In this document: piece after piece, positions 32,988 to 43,066 of the stretch
Layout of the letters: the number at the start of each line of letters is the position of its first letter
Numbering within the stretch: the stretch's first letter is position 1
Assembly: GCF_018494085.1 (NCBI RefSeq)
Contig: NZ_JABBFP010000002.1
Location: forward strand, 62,001 to 126,000
Direction: 5' to 3'
Source of the DNA: Rosenbergiella collisarenosi
Lineage (GTDB): Bacteria; Pseudomonadota; Gammaproteobacteria; Enterobacterales; Enterobacteriaceae
DNA length: 64,000 bases
Position numbers and translations under genes: made by a program
The notes under the pieces: generated by a model
Databases searched by the model: none
Seen by the model: the letters and a program-made list of their open reading frames with translations, nothing else
Told to the model about the DNA's origin: nothing

Positions 32988-34472
32988 ATGGTACCTGTGG
33001 TCGCGCTTGTTGGGCGCCCGAATGTTGGAAAGTCAACATTATTCAATCGGTTAACTCGCACACGTGATGCGCTGGTTGCGGACTTCCCTGGTCTGACACG
33101 CGATCGCAAGTATGGGAAAGCCGAAATAGAAGGTCGTGAATTCATCTGTATCGATACAGGTGGTATTGACGGTACTGAGGAAGGCGTTGAAACGCGAATG
33201 GCCGCACAATCGCTTCTAGCAATCGAAGAGGCTGATGTCGTATTATTTATGGTCGACGCCCGCGCGGGTGTGATGCCAGCGGACGAGCAGATTGCACAGC
33301 ATTTGCGTTCACGTGAAAAGGCGACCTTCCTCGTTGCGAATAAGACCGATGGTCTCGATGCCGATGCGGCAATCAGCGATTTCTGGTCTTTAGGCATGGG
33401 TGATATTCATGCTATCGCGGCATCCCATGGACGTGGGGTGACCTCGCTACTCGAAACCGCATTATTCCCGTGGATGGACAAGAAAGAAGAAGAAGTCCCA
33501 CTCACCGAGGAAGAAGAGAACGCGGCTTACTGGGCTGAGCTGGAAGCGGAAGAGCTACAGCAGCTTGAGGAAGAGGAAGAGTTTGACCCGACGACCTTAC
33601 CTATTAAATTGGCTATCGTCGGACGCCCTAACGTCGGGAAGTCAACACTGACTAACCGTATCTTAGGCGAAGACCGCGTCGTCGTGTATGACATGCCTGG
33701 TACCACGCGCGACAGTATCTATATTCCGATGGAACGTGATGAGCGTGAATACATCCTGATCGATACTGCGGGTGTCCGTAAGCGCGGAAAAATTAATGAT
33801 GCAGTAGAGAAATTCTCGGTCATTAAAACGCTGCAAGCGATCGAAGATGCTAACGTAGTGATGTTGGTCATCGATGCTCGCGAAGGGATCTCTGACCAAG
33901 ACTTGTCGTTACTTGGCTTTATCCTTAACAGCGGTCGCTCTCTAGTCATCGTTGTGAATAAGTGGGATGGCTTATCTCAGGAAGTCAGAGACGAAATCAA
34001 AGAATCCCTGGATTATCGTTTAGGCTTTATCGACTTTGCGCGCGTACACTTTATCTCTGCGTTACATGGTAGCGGTGTAGGTAACTTGTTCGAGTCCATC
34101 ACTGAAGCCTATGACAGCTCCACGAAGCGTGTAAATACCGCAATGTTGACGCGTATCATGCATATGGCGCAGGATGATCACCAGCCGCCACTAGTGCGTG
34201 GCCGTCGGGTGAAATTGAAGTTCGCCCACGCCGGAGGATATAACCCGCCGATCGTGGTGATCCACGGTAATCAGGTTAAAGACCTGCCTGATTCCTATAA
34301 GCGTTATTTGATGAACTATTACCGTCGAACGCTAAACGTGATGGGAACGCCAATCCGTATCCAGTTTAAAGAGGGCGAGAACCCATTCGCTGGTAAGCGT
34401 AACCTGCTTACTCCGACGCAGCAGCGTAAACGTAAGCGTCTAATGGCGCATATGAAAAAGAATAAGCGTTAA
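32988..34472 (+). CDS. der: Ribosome-associated GTPase Der (EngA)
   Basis: 494 residues with two tandem G domains. Each begins with [10 protein letters not shown] (residues about 9 and 210) and has D-T-G-G-I or D-T-A-G-V and N-K-x-D motifs. A C-terminal KH-like domain follows. An acidic E-rich linker ([11 protein letters not shown]) joins the two G domains. Required for 50S subunit assembly. Confidence 0.97.
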   Translation: MVPVVALVGRPNVGKSTLFNRLTRTRDALVADFPGLTRDRKYGKAEIEGREFICIDTGGIDGTEEGVETRMAAQSLLAIEEADVVLFMVDARAGVMPADEQIAQHLRSREKATFLVANKTDGLDADAAISDFWSLGMGDIHAIAASHGRGVTSLLETALFPWMDKKEEEVPLTEEEENAAYWAELEAEELQQLEEEEEFDPTTLPIKLAIVGRPNVGKSTLTNRILGEDRVVVYDMPGTTRDSIYIPMERDEREYILIDTAGVRKRGKINDAVEKFSVIKTLQAIEDANVVMLVIDAREGISDQDLSLLGFILNSGRSLVIVVNKWDGLSQEVRDEIKESLDYRLGFIDFARVHFISALHGSGVGNLFESITEAYDSSTKRVNTAMLTRIMHMAQDDHQPPLVRGRRVKLKFAHAGGYNPPIVVIHGNQVKDLPDSYKRYLMNYYRRTLNVMGTPIRIQFKEGENPFAGKRNLLTPTQQRKRKRLMAHMKKNKR

Positions 34473-34493
34473 TTAATACGGTGATCTATTTAT

Positions 34494-34526
34494 AAGGCCA
34501 GTCAGTAGACACTGATTGGCCTTTTT
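34494..34526 (+). terminator. der terminator
   Basis: AAGGCCAGTCAGT, loop AGAC, ACTGATTGGCCTT with a run of five T. A strong intrinsic terminator marking the end of the conserved block before the der-xseA accessory genes. Confidence 0.9.
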
Positions 34527-34746
34527 GTTTGATAGTTTTGCGTCGTGCTACAGGCGCATAATCCCCGTAATAGTGATGAATTTGAGTATCATTAAAATTC
34601 CATAAGAACTCGTCTTTGTACCAATGCTAACAACCTCTACCCATACTTGAGCATATATGAAAGGGGGATGTCATATTAATAATAGAGATATCGAGTGGAT
34701 ATCGTTACTATGGCTTATCTTCTGTTAGTAAAGGTAGGATAACGCA

Positions 34747-35343
34747 TTGATCATTTACCGCTTTCCTCGAAGCCGCTCGTTGAAGGTATTATGGACCTTA
34801 GAAGAACTCGGGGTCGCTTACGACTCCGTAAAAGTTGACCTACTCACAGCAAATAAAAATAGTGAATCACCTCACCCTTTTGGTAAAGTCCCCTATCTTG
34901 TTGACGAAGATATTTCCATCAGCGAAACGCTGGCAATCTGTATATTTATATGTGAAAAATACAGTGGTGAATCGCTTTATCCCTCCGCCCTCCTAGAAAA
35001 ATCACTCGTTAATACGTGGATCAGCTTCGCCATGACCGATCTCGAGTCGTGTGTATGGGGTTTACTTAAACAACTATTGTTTATACCGGAAGATAAACGA
35101 AATAGCGCCATAGTGAGCGAGCTTCGAGATGAGGTTTATAAAGTTATTACTCAAATAAAGATCGATCCTCGCAAAAAATGGATAGCGTCGGATACTTTTT
35201 CATTAGCGGATATCTTTATGTCGCAAACACTTCAATGGGCCAAGTATTGTGGTATAGAGCTAGACGAGCCTATCAATACCTATTTAGAGAAGACCATCAA
35301 TCGGCGCTCTTACCAAATAGCGAGTGAACGGAACGATGCTTAA
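34747..35343 (+). CDS. Glutathione S-transferase family protein
   Basis: 198 residues with a probable TTG start 8 bases after an AGGTAGGA ribosome site. The N-terminal thioredoxin-like domain reads R-S-R-S-L-K-V-L-W-T-L-E-E-L-G-V. It includes the cis-proline motif K-V-P-Y-L-V-D and the E-S/T-like glutathione-contact S-E-T-L-A. A helical C-terminal domain with the S-L-A-D-I capping motif follows. The substrate is unknown. It belongs to a three-gene accessory set (with Nudix and FosA) between der and xseA that E. coli lacks. Confidence 0.8.
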   Translation: MIIYRFPRSRSLKVLWTLEELGVAYDSVKVDLLTANKNSESPHPFGKVPYLVDEDISISETLAICIFICEKYSGESLYPSALLEKSLVNTWISFAMTDLESCVWGLLKQLLFIPEDKRNSAIVSELRDEVYKVITQIKIDPRKKWIASDTFSLADIFMSQTLQWAKYCGIELDEPINTYLEKTINRRSYQIASERNDA

Positions 35344-35459
35344 AGAATCTATAGTTCAATACTCGGCATAAGCTGAATAATGGCAGAATTAATTTAGTAA
35401 GATACAGAGTAGATTTTGTTCATTAGGTATTACACAAAATAACGTTAATAGGAGGATAC

Positions 35460-35879
35460 ATGTCAGAGGTTGGCACCATTCACGTTGCGGCAGCACTAAT
35501 ACAAGATAGTGAAAAAAACGTGCTACTTGTCAGGAAGAAGGGCACTGACTATTTTATGCAGCCTGGTGGCAAGATAGAACCGACAGAATCCCCAGAAGAC
35601 GCACTGATAAGAGAGCTTTTCGAGGAGTTAGGTATAGTCATCGATAAAGAACAATTAATGCCAATGGGATTATTCACAGACGTTGCAGCAAACGAACTTA
35701 ACCATACCTTATTCGCTCATATGTTTACGATCAGGGACGTATCGTTACAGATCAGACCCGCAGCAGAGATAGCAGAAGCAATCTGGCTGAGTGCTGACCA
35801 CGTTGCAGCTATCACCTTAGCACCGTTGACGAAAAACCAAATCTTACCCTTGGCATGGAAGGAGGAGTACCAGGTTTAG
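35460..35879 (+). CDS. Nudix hydrolase
   Basis: 139 residues. A complete Nudix box is visible: G-G-K-I-E-P-T-E-S-P-E-D-A-L-I-R-E-L-F followed by E-E-L-G-I (pattern G-x5-E-x7-R-E-U-x-E-E-x-G-U). Such enzymes hydrolyse nucleoside diphosphates linked to another group. The exact substrate cannot be told from sequence. A good AGGAGG ribosome site precedes the ATG. Confidence 0.88.
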   Translation: MSEVGTIHVAAALIQDSEKNVLLVRKKGTDYFMQPGGKIEPTESPEDALIRELFEELGIVIDKEQLMPMGLFTDVAANELNHTLFAHMFTIRDVSLQIRPAAEIAEAIWLSADHVAAITLAPLTKNQILPLAWKEEYQV

Positions 35880-36053
35880 CTACTCAGCTAATATAAGCTT
35901 AAAACCCTCTGAATATTATCAATCAGAATAGTTTTACTCGGCGTGCTTATGAAGTGATAATAGCGGGTGCTAGCAGCACTTTATTTATATCGCTGATTAA
36001 GCGTGCTAGTAGATAATAGTCTGCCTCAAGGTCGTTTCATCGAGTCGTTACGC

Positions 36054-36455
36054 TTACTCGAAAAGCTCCATTCCTTCATAAGGGTGATAGCGGCAAAGCT
36101 TGAGACGGCTGTCGATATCTCCGTCGTGAATTTCCAGTTTATGGCCGTCTGGATCTAAGAAGTAGAAGGACCGCCCTTCACTCCGGTTAACTTTCCATTC
36201 CACGGTACCCCTATCTTTTATTCGTTGAGTAAAATCATCGAAATTATCACCAGAGATAGTCAATGCATAATGGGTGTAGTCACTGTTAATCGATACTGTG
36301 TCTACAGAAAGGCAAAACCATAGCTCGCCCAAAAGGAGATAGGCTCCCTGACTCCATCGCGCTTTGAGCGTAAATCCGAGTGTATTTACATAGAAATCTA
36401 TACTTTTAGATAAATCACCGACCGCAAGAGTGATGTGGTTCAAACCTGTTAGCAT
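36054..36455 (-). CDS. fosA: FosA-type fosfomycin thiol transferase
   Basis: 133 residues, VOC fold. The opening M-L-T-G-L-N-H-I-T-L-A-V-x-D-L matches FosA, with the metal histidine at position 7. The second metal ligand is the histidine in D-Y-T-H-Y-A-L and the third is the glutamate in G-H-K-L-E-I-H. The potassium/substrate loop R-S-E-G-R-S-F-Y-F-L-D-P-D and the basic A-C-R-like C-R-Y-H-P-Y-E-G-M tail also agree. FosA adds glutathione to fosfomycin. Chromosomal copies are common in Enterobacterales and give intrinsic low susceptibility. Activity here is predicted, not shown. Confidence 0.82.
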   Translation of the reverse strand: MLTGLNHITLAVGDLSKSIDFYVNTLGFTLKARWSQGAYLLLGELWFCLSVDTVSINSDYTHYALTISGDNFDDFTQRIKDRGTVEWKVNRSEGRSFYFLDPDGHKLEIHDGDIDSRLKLCRYHPYEGMELFE

Positions 36456-36518
36456 TATGAGTTCTCTAAAATGATGGCGAGGGTCACTCGACCTAACGCT
36501 GTCGAGTTAGGCCTAGTT

Positions 36519-37901
36519 TTAATTGAGCGTATCGGGCTTTTTACGAGTACGTTTTTTTGTCTTTTCGACATGCAGCACTTCGCTTTCCGCCCAACCGTCC
36601 TCGAGCCGAGTACGGAGCTTATCTCCCGCTCGGAGATCTTTTGTCTGACGTATCACCTCGCCGTGTTGGCTTGTCGTAACGCTGTAGCCGCGAGCAAGGG
36701 TAGCGAGTGGACTGACAGCCTCAAGTTGAACGACAAGGTTACCGAAGCGCTGTTTACGCTGTTCGATCTGCTGCTGTAAGGCGGCCTGTAATCGGTAATG
36801 GTGTAAAGATAGCGATTGATGATGCTGGGCAATCTTTGCCGACGGGGCCTGACGGGTAAGGCGACGCGTTAGGCCTTCATAGCGCTGTACGGTACGAGAT
36901 TGCAGGCGCTGTACGGCATTTTGTAGCCGCCGTTGTTGCTGTTGCAATTGGGATTGTTGGCGAACTAATCGCAATTGCGGGTGTTGTTGCGTAAGGCGAT
37001 GCGTCAAGGCCGTTAAACGACGTTGCTGTCCAGTATGGTAATAGTCGAAAGCCATTTCTAGGCGCTGCTGTTGCGTCTGTAGCTGACGCAATAGCTCTTG
37101 TTGATTGCGACTTACCATCTCTGCAGCCGCTGAAGGTGTTGGCGCGCGCAAATCGGCGACAAAATCAGCAATCGTAACATCCGTTTCGTGGCCGACGGCG
37201 CTGACGATCGGTAACTGGCTATCCGCGATAGCGCGTGCGACGCTCTCTTCGTTAAAACACCACAAATCTTCCAGCGATCCGCCGCCACGTCCCACAATCA
37301 ACACATCGCATTCTTGACGTCGGTTGGCGAGGGCGATGGCCTTAACGATGGCAGCAGTCGCATCGCGGCCTTGCACAGCGGTCGGGTAAATAACTACCGG
37401 GAGCGCAGGATCGCGTCGGCGTAAGACGTGAAGAATATCATGCAGTGCGGCACCAGATGGAGAAGTTATCACCCCCACGCGTGTCGCCGGAGTAGGCAGA
37501 GGGCGCTTACGCCCCTGTGCAAAGAGTCCTTCGCTGTCTAGCTTGAGTTTCAAGGCTTGGAATTGTTGCTGTAGCAACCCTTCGCCCGCCGGATGCATCG
37601 ACTCGACGACTAATTGGTAGTCGCCGCGCGGATCGTAAAGGGTCACTGAGGCGCGAACGAGGATTTGCATACCATTCTGTGGCTGGAAAGTGACGCGCTG
37701 ATTGTTACCACGAAACATCGCGCAGCGTACCTGGGCGGCATCATCTTTCAGCGTAAAGTACCAATGCCCAGAAGCGGGACGACTAAAGTTCGAAATTTCG
37801 GCGCTAAGCCAGACGCGACCCAGCTGCTTCTCCAAAAGCTGTCGAACGCTACCGTTTAGCTGGGCGACGGAATAAATTGTGCTGTTTTCTGCTGGTAACA
37901 T
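36519..37901 (-). CDS. xseA: Exodeoxyribonuclease VII large subunit
   Basis: 460 residues. An N-terminal OB fold ([20 protein letters not shown]) precedes the catalytic domain, with [24 protein letters not shown] and S-A-V-G-H-E-T-D. A long Q/L-rich coiled coil then binds small subunits. It degrades single-stranded DNA bidirectionally. It is divergent from guaB, as in E. coli. Confidence 0.95.
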   Translation of the reverse strand: MLPAENSTIYSVAQLNGSVRQLLEKQLGRVWLSAEISNFSRPASGHWYFTLKDDAAQVRCAMFRGNNQRVTFQPQNGMQILVRASVTLYDPRGDYQLVVESMHPAGEGLLQQQFQALKLKLDSEGLFAQGRKRPLPTPATRVGVITSPSGAALHDILHVLRRRDPALPVVIYPTAVQGRDATAAIVKAIALANRRQECDVLIVGRGGGSLEDLWCFNEESVARAIADSQLPIVSAVGHETDVTIADFVADLRAPTPSAAAEMVSRNQQELLRQLQTQQQRLEMAFDYYHTGQQRRLTALTHRLTQQHPQLRLVRQQSQLQQQQRRLQNAVQRLQSRTVQRYEGLTRRLTRQAPSAKIAQHHQSLSLHHYRLQAALQQQIEQRKQRFGNLVVQLEAVSPLATLARGYSVTTSQHGEVIRQTKDLRAGDKLRTRLEDGWAESEVLHVEKTKKRTRKKPDTLN

Positions 37902-38012
37902 GTGATCAAGATCAAACTTTAAATCAGAGGGTTAAGCGTTGATACTAACCTTCTCCTTATAACTATCAAGTTTTTTCGATAAATAAAGCTGGAGCGAAGG
38001 GCAATGCGCCTG

Positions 38013-38018
38013 TATAAT
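38013..38018 (+). promoter_or_regulatory. Candidate -10 box of the guaBA promoter
   Basis: A perfect TATAAT hexamer about 50 bases before the guaB ATG, in the xseA-guaB divergent spacer. No good -35 is visible at the proper distance, which fits an activated or GC-discriminator-controlled promoter as in E. coli guaBA. Position inferred only from the hexamer. Confidence 0.4.
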
Positions 38019-38069
38019 GCATCGGCAATATTTTATCCGTTCTCACACACCTTAGGTTGGGATATTGCC

Positions 38070-39536
38070 ATGCTACGAATTGCCAAAGAAGCCCTCACGT
38101 TCGACGATGTTTTACTGGTTCCTGCCCACTCTACAGTGCTGCCAAATACGGCTACATTGACTACCCAACTGACGAAAAACATTCGCCTAAATATCCCTAT
38201 GTTGTCTGCAGCGATGGATACTGTGACCGAAGCCCGTTTAGCCATCGCGTTGGCTCAAGAAGGCGGTTTAGGCTTTATTCACAAAAACATGACCATTGAG
38301 CGCCAAGCGGATGAAGTGCGTAAGGTTAAAAAATACGAAAGTGGTATCGTCACCGACCCACAAAGCGTATTACCTACCACTACCCTGCGTGAAGTGAAAG
38401 AGTTAACTGAAATTAATGGTTTTGCGGGTTATCCGGTTGTGAACGAGCAACACGAGCTGGTCGGTATTATTACTGGCCGTGACGTACGCTTCGTGACTGA
38501 TCTCAACCAAGCCGTCAGCACCTTCATGACGCCGAAAGAGCGTCTAGTGACGGTGAAAGAGGGTGATGCACGGGAAATCGTTCTGCAAAAAATGCACGAG
38601 CACCGTGTTGAAAAAGCATTGGTCGTTGATGAGGCATTCCATCTACGTGGCATGATCACCGTTAAGGACTTCCAGAAAGCGGAACGTAAGCCTAACGCCT
38701 GTAAAGACTCACAAGGTCGTTTACGCGTCGGCGCGGCAGTTGGCGCTGGAGCTGGCAACGAAGAGCGTGTTGATGCTCTCGTCGCAGCAGGCGTTGATGT
38801 CTTACTGATCGACTCGTCGCACGGTCACTCAGAAGGCGTCTTACAACGTATTCGTGAAACGCGTGCTAAATACCCTGACTTAGAAATTATCGGTGGTAAC
38901 GTCGCGACTGCAGCGGGCGCAAAAGCCTTGGCTGACGCAGGTGTGAGCGCGGTTAAAGTAGGGATTGGTCCTGGCTCTATCTGTACCACTCGTATTGTTA
39001 CTGGCGTCGGTGTCCCACAAATCACCGCAGTGTCAGATGCCGTCGCAGCATTGGAAGGAACGGGTATTCCAGTCGTCGCCGATGGCGGGATCCGTTTCTC
39101 GGGGGATATTGCTAAGGCGATCGCCGCGGGAGCAGCTGCCGTGATGGTAGGTTCAATGTTAGCGGGTACTGACGAATCGCCTGGCGAAATCGAACTGTTC
39201 CAGGGTCGTTCTTACAAATCCTACCGTGGCATGGGCTCTCTAGGCGCGATGTCTAAAGGCTCTTCTGACCGTTACTTCCAGACGGATAACGCTGCAGACA
39301 AATTAGTGCCTGAAGGCATCGAAGGTCGTGTCGCGTACAAAGGTCACTTAAAAGAGATTATCCATCAGCAGATGGGTGGCTTACGCTCATGCATGGGCTT
39401 AACTGGCTGCGCGACCATTGATGATTTACGGACCAAAGCAGAATTTGTCCGCATCAGTGGTGCAGGTATCTCGGAAAGTCACGTCCACGATGTTACCATT
39501 ACCAAAGAAGCACCAAATTATCGTATGGGGTCATAA
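38070..39536 (+). CDS. guaB: Inosine-5'-monophosphate dehydrogenase
   Basis: 488 residues, the E. coli length, with the ATG at 38070 ([14 protein letters not shown]). An upstream ATG/GTG in frame would add an unusual leader and is rejected. The TIM barrel is interrupted by a CBS pair (about 95-200). The catalytic cysteine is in G-P-G-S-I-C-T-T-R. It makes XMP from IMP and is the rate-limiting enzyme for GMP. Confidence 0.97.
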   Translation: MLRIAKEALTFDDVLLVPAHSTVLPNTATLTTQLTKNIRLNIPMLSAAMDTVTEARLAIALAQEGGLGFIHKNMTIERQADEVRKVKKYESGIVTDPQSVLPTTTLREVKELTEINGFAGYPVVNEQHELVGIITGRDVRFVTDLNQAVSTFMTPKERLVTVKEGDAREIVLQKMHEHRVEKALVVDEAFHLRGMITVKDFQKAERKPNACKDSQGRLRVGAAVGAGAGNEERVDALVAAGVDVLLIDSSHGHSEGVLQRIRETRAKYPDLEIIGGNVATAAGAKALADAGVSAVKVGIGPGSICTTRIVTGVGVPQITAVSDAVAALEGTGIPVVADGGIRFSGDIAKAIAAGAAAVMVGSMLAGTDESPGEIELFQGRSYKSYRGMGSLGAMSKGSSDRYFQTDNAADKLVPEGIEGRVAYKGHLKEIIHQQMGGLRSCMGLTGCATIDDLRTKAEFVRISGAGISESHVHDVTITKEAPNYRMGS

Positions 39537-39550
39537 TCCCGACTGATTTT

Positions 39551-39572
39551 GCGCCCGGCGATTGCCGGGCGC
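39551..39572 (+). terminator. Hairpin between guaB and guaA
   Basis: GCGCCCGGC, loop GATT, GCCGGGCGC: a perfect 9-base GC stem in the 70-base intercistronic gap, without a T run. It probably acts as a REP-like stabiliser of the guaB message. Confidence 0.55.
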
Positions 39573-39606
39573 GTCATTTCATAACGCTATCGCCTGGAAA
39601 ATTTTA

Positions 39607-41187
39607 ATGACGACAGAAAATATTCATAAACACCGTATTCTGATCCTCGACTTTGGCTCCCAGTATACGCAGCTGGTCGCACGTCGCGTGCGTGAGCTGG
39701 GCGTGTACTGTGAATTATGGGCTTGGGATGTGACCGAAGCACAGATCCGCGAATTTAACCCGAGCGGTATTATTTTATCGGGTGGTCCGGAGAGTACGAC
39801 GGAAAACAATAGCCCACGCGCACCAGAATATGTGTTTACTGCCGGAGTTCCAGTTCTCGGTGTCTGCTATGGTATGCAAACCATGGCGATGCAACTGGGT
39901 GGCCAAGTTCAAGGTTCCAACGAGCGCGAATTCGGTTATGCGCAAGTCGAAGTCGTGGCCGACAGTGCATTAGTCCGTGATATCAAAGATAGCCTCACCG
40001 AGCAGGGCGCGCCTATCTTAGACGTGTGGATGAGCCATGGTGACAAAGTCACCGCCATCCCAGCTGACTTCACCACCGTGGCAAGCACCGCAACCTGCCC
40101 GTTTGCGATTATGGCGAACGAAGAGAAGCGTTTCTACGGCGTACAGTTCCACCCTGAAGTGACCCACACTCGCCAAGGCCAGCAACTGCTTGAGCGATTT
40201 GTACGCGATATCTGCCAATGTGAGGCGTTATGGACGCCCGCTAAGATTATCGATGATGCCGTCGAGCGTCTGCGTGTACAGGTCGGTAACGATAAAGTGA
40301 TCCTCGGCCTATCCGGCGGAGTCGACTCTTCAGTCACCGCGCTACTCCTTCATCGCGCCATTGGCGATCGCTTAACCTGCGTCTTCGTCGATAACGGGCT
40401 GCTGCGTCTAAACGAAGCAGAACAAGTGATGGAGATGTTTGGCGATCGTTTCGGCCTGAATATCATCCATGTTGAAGCGGAAAAACGTTTCCTCGACGCA
40501 TTGGCGGGAATTGACGAACCCGAAGCGAAGCGTAAAACCATTGGTCGCGTATTCGTCGAAGTGTTCGATGAAGAAGCGCTGAAACTGCAAGACGTGAAGT
40601 GGTTAGCGCAAGGGACTATCTACCCAGACGTTATCGAATCTGCCGCATCAGCGACCGGTAAAGCGCACGTGATTAAATCACACCATAACGTAGGTGGCTT
40701 ACCGAAAGAGATGAAGATGGGCCTAGTTGAGCCGCTTAAAGAGCTGTTCAAAGATGAAGTCCGTAAAATCGGTCTAGAATTAGGCCTGCCGTTCGACATG
40801 CTCTATCGCCACCCGTTCCCAGGTCCAGGCCTTGGTGTACGTGTACTGGGTGAAGTGAAGAAAGAGTATTGCGATCTGCTCCGTCGTGCCGATGCCATCT
40901 TTATCGAAGAGCTACATAAAGCCAAACTGTACGATAAAGTCAGCCAAGCCTTCACCGTATTCTTACCGGTGCGCTCAGTTGGGGTAATGGGCGATGGCCG
41001 TAAATACGATTGGGTTGTCTCGCTGCGTGCCGTAGAAACCATCGACTTTATGACCGCGCATTGGGCACACCTGCCTTATGAGTTCTTAGGCCGTGTTTCT
41101 AACCGTATCATCAACGAAGTTAACGGTATTTCCCGTGTCGTTTATGATATCAGCGGTAAGCCGCCTGCGACGATCGAGTGGGAATAA
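39607..41187 (+). CDS. guaA: GMP synthase (glutamine-hydrolysing)
   Basis: 526 residues. The class I glutamine amidotransferase domain has its nucleophile in G-V-C-Y-G-M-Q and His/Glu in F-H-P-E-V-T-H. The ATP-pyrophosphatase domain has P-loop [10 protein letters not shown], followed by the dimerisation domain ending P-P-A-T-I-E-W-E. It converts XMP to GMP. The ATG at 39607 is chosen to match E. coli. The guaA 3' end is a known island insertion site in other species, but no integrase or duplicate of this end was seen here. Confidence 0.97.
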   Translation: MTTENIHKHRILILDFGSQYTQLVARRVRELGVYCELWAWDVTEAQIREFNPSGIILSGGPESTTENNSPRAPEYVFTAGVPVLGVCYGMQTMAMQLGGQVQGSNEREFGYAQVEVVADSALVRDIKDSLTEQGAPILDVWMSHGDKVTAIPADFTTVASTATCPFAIMANEEKRFYGVQFHPEVTHTRQGQQLLERFVRDICQCEALWTPAKIIDDAVERLRVQVGNDKVILGLSGGVDSSVTALLLHRAIGDRLTCVFVDNGLLRLNEAEQVMEMFGDRFGLNIIHVEAEKRFLDALAGIDEPEAKRKTIGRVFVEVFDEEALKLQDVKWLAQGTIYPDVIESAASATGKAHVIKSHHNVGGLPKEMKMGLVEPLKELFKDEVRKIGLELGLPFDMLYRHPFPGPGLGVRVLGEVKKEYCDLLRRADAIFIEELHKAKLYDKVSQAFTVFLPVRSVGVMGDGRKYDWVVSLRAVETIDFMTAHWAHLPYEFLGRVSNRIINEVNGISRVVYDISGKPPATIEWE

Positions 41188-41233
41188 TGTAACGTCTAGC
41201 AATGGCTGGTACGTAAAAGCAATAAACACCTCT

Positions 41234-41259
41234 AAGCCCGCGTCATTGCGGGCTTTTTT
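41234..41259 (+). terminator. guaA terminator
   Basis: AAGCCCGC, loop GTCATT, GCGGGCTT followed by TTTTT. It marks the end of the backbone before the large island. Confidence 0.92.
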
Positions 41260-41564
41260 GTTTTTGTGTCTTACCCTTTAGGCAGCGATTAGCAATACCT
41301 CTCTCTAGCCGAAAAACACTCGAGGATGCGAGCCCAGCACCATCAAATTCACGCGATTCGATATCAGACTAGGAGAAGCATCGTTTGCCTGAGCTACAGG
41401 TTTAGAGAATGAAAGATCCAAAGACAATGTCTAAATCCATAGGTCATCTATACTTAGATGATCTATCTCTTTAATCATTACTATTAATTTTATGATGAGT
41501 GAAGGTAAATTTATCAGGCTACCTTGAGGCTAGCTAGGAAATTAAACAAGGGAGAGTAAAGCGA
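41260..41564. other. Intergenic stretch with an inverted repeat
   Basis: No gene is visible in these 300 bases. ATAGGTCATCTA, loop TACT, TAGATGATCTAT (41440-41467) is a nearly perfect 12-base inverted repeat. It could be an operator or transcript hairpin for the DUF2251 gene downstream. Confidence 0.4.
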
Positions 41565-41969
41565 ATGGCTCTTACTGTAACGGTACAAGCCGAACTCGTT
41601 GTCGGGAAGCCACAGGTGATAGAGAGCTTAGCTCCTGCAGGTACGTTTGCGGCAGTGTTCGAAGACGATGGCAACACCGGGTATTTCTACGCCCTAGATG
41701 AATCTATCGCCGAAAATCCGATAGTGGATGCCGTACATATCTACAACGCTGAAGATATTTCTGACGGCCATATTCCTTCCAACGTTCAAATTGGCTGGTC
41801 AGAAGACAGCCAAAAGTGCGTACTGCTCATTAACGGTTACCCGCACGGAGTGTTCGATTTTGTAGGAAAAAATGGCTACTGCAGAAGTGGTTTTCCGCCG
41901 CCAACAAACCATGAGTGGTCGCTCTCTGGCCATGAGTGGAGCGATTCTGTGGATGACTTTTTCCGTTGA
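41565..41969 (+). CDS. DUF2251-type protein
   Basis: 134 residues, no signal peptide or membrane segment. The segment G-W-S-E-D-S-Q-K-C-V-L-L-I-N-G-Y-P-H-G-V-F followed by Y-C-R-S-G-F-P and the tryptophan-rich end H-E-W-S-D-S-V are typical of DUF2251 proteins, which have no known function. A GGGAG site precedes the ATG. It stands alone after guaA. Confidence 0.7.
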   Translation: MALTVTVQAELVVGKPQVIESLAPAGTFAAVFEDDGNTGYFYALDESIAENPIVDAVHIYNAEDISDGHIPSNVQIGWSEDSQKCVLLINGYPHGVFDFVGKNGYCRSGFPPPTNHEWSLSGHEWSDSVDDFFR

Positions 41970-42138
41970 TATTCGGCAAGATGAGTGCTTATCGTCATGA
42001 TTCTATCAATGCCTCCCATATCAATGAACAGCCATTTAGAGATGTAAACAATCGTTATTTTGACCTACTCAAAGGGTAAGCGAAGCGATAATTTAGATTA
42101 TCCCTCGTCATGTTAAGCCCAGATTCTTTAACTAAATT

Positions 42139-42158
42139 ATAGTGAGTATAGTCACTAT
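42139..42158 (+). promoter_or_regulatory. Palindromic operator-like site upstream of hchA
   Basis: ATAGTGA, 6-base spacer GTATAG, TCACTAT: a perfect 7-base dyad (8 of 9 when extended) about 55 bases before hchA. Its size and spacing suit a dimeric regulator such as HxlR, MarR or TetR types. The regulator is not identifiable; the neighbouring LysR gene is broken. Confidence 0.45.
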
Positions 42159-42211
42159 TAAGAATGGCCCTTGATTTCGAAGTGGGCTCCTCACAACTAT
42201 AAGGAATAATC

Positions 42212-43063
42212 ATGACAGACAATCAAAGTAAAGCCCCACAAGTCGATCACGCTGAGCGTAATGCTTTTTTCCCATCGTCATATTCCCTTTCCCAGTTTAC
42301 ATCCTCGGTGTCTGACCTTAATGATGCCGAATACGTGAATAAGTACCAAGGTAAAGCAAAGATACTCGTCATTGCCGCCGATGAGCGCTACTTAACGACC
42401 GATAACGGGAAATTGTTTTCGACGGGTAATCATCCTGTCGAAACACTGTTACCGATGTATCATCTCCATGCCGCTGGATTTGATTTCGATATCGCGACGT
42501 CTTCGGGAAGGATGACTAAATTTGAATACTGGGCGATGCCAAATGATGATGAAAAGGTCATCCCATTCTTTGAGAAATATAAAGAAAAATTCCTCAATCC
42601 ATTAGCGCTTCCTGATGTTGTCGAACAGCTGTCAGAGCATGATTATGCTGCCGTTTTTATCCCGGGAGGTCATGGTGCGTTAATTGGTTTACCAGACGAC
42701 CATAACGTCGCTAAAATCTTACGTTGGGCGATTGAGAAAGATAAATTTATTCTGTCAATTTGCCACGGCCCAGCGGCTTTCCTATCTCTGCGTGATGGCG
42801 ACAATCCGTTGAAAGGCTATTCAATCTGTGCTTTCCCAGACAGCGCCGACAAACAAACACCAGATATCGGCTATATGCCCGGTGGATTAACGTGGTTCTT
42901 CGGTGAGCAGTTAACAGATATGGGGCTGACCTTAGTTAATAAGGATATTACAGGAAAAGTTTACGCTGACCGAAAAGTAATCACTGGCGATAGCCCCTTT
43001 GCTGCTAACGAATTAGGTAAAGTCGCGGCGAATACGTTACTTGAATTTTTCAATAAAGGATAA
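42212..43063 (+). CDS. hchA: Protein/nucleotide deglycase, Hsp31 (glyoxalase III)
   Basis: 283 residues, the same as E. coli Hsp31. It is a DJ-1/PfpI fold with the nucleophilic elbow L-S-I-C-H-G-P-A-A and an upstream F-I-P-G-G-H-G-A motif. Reported activities are holding chaperone, methylglyoxal conversion to lactate and deglycation. It is followed after 3 bases by a quinone oxidoreductase, forming a small electrophile/redox-stress operon. Confidence 0.93.
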   Translation: MTDNQSKAPQVDHAERNAFFPSSYSLSQFTSSVSDLNDAEYVNKYQGKAKILVIAADERYLTTDNGKLFSTGNHPVETLLPMYHLHAAGFDFDIATSSGRMTKFEYWAMPNDDEKVIPFFEKYKEKFLNPLALPDVVEQLSEHDYAAVFIPGGHGALIGLPDDHNVAKILRWAIEKDKFILSICHGPAAFLSLRDGDNPLKGYSICAFPDSADKQTPDIGYMPGGLTWFFGEQLTDMGLTLVNKDITGKVYADRKVITGDSPFAANELGKVAANTLLEFFNKG

Positions 43064-43066
43064 GGT

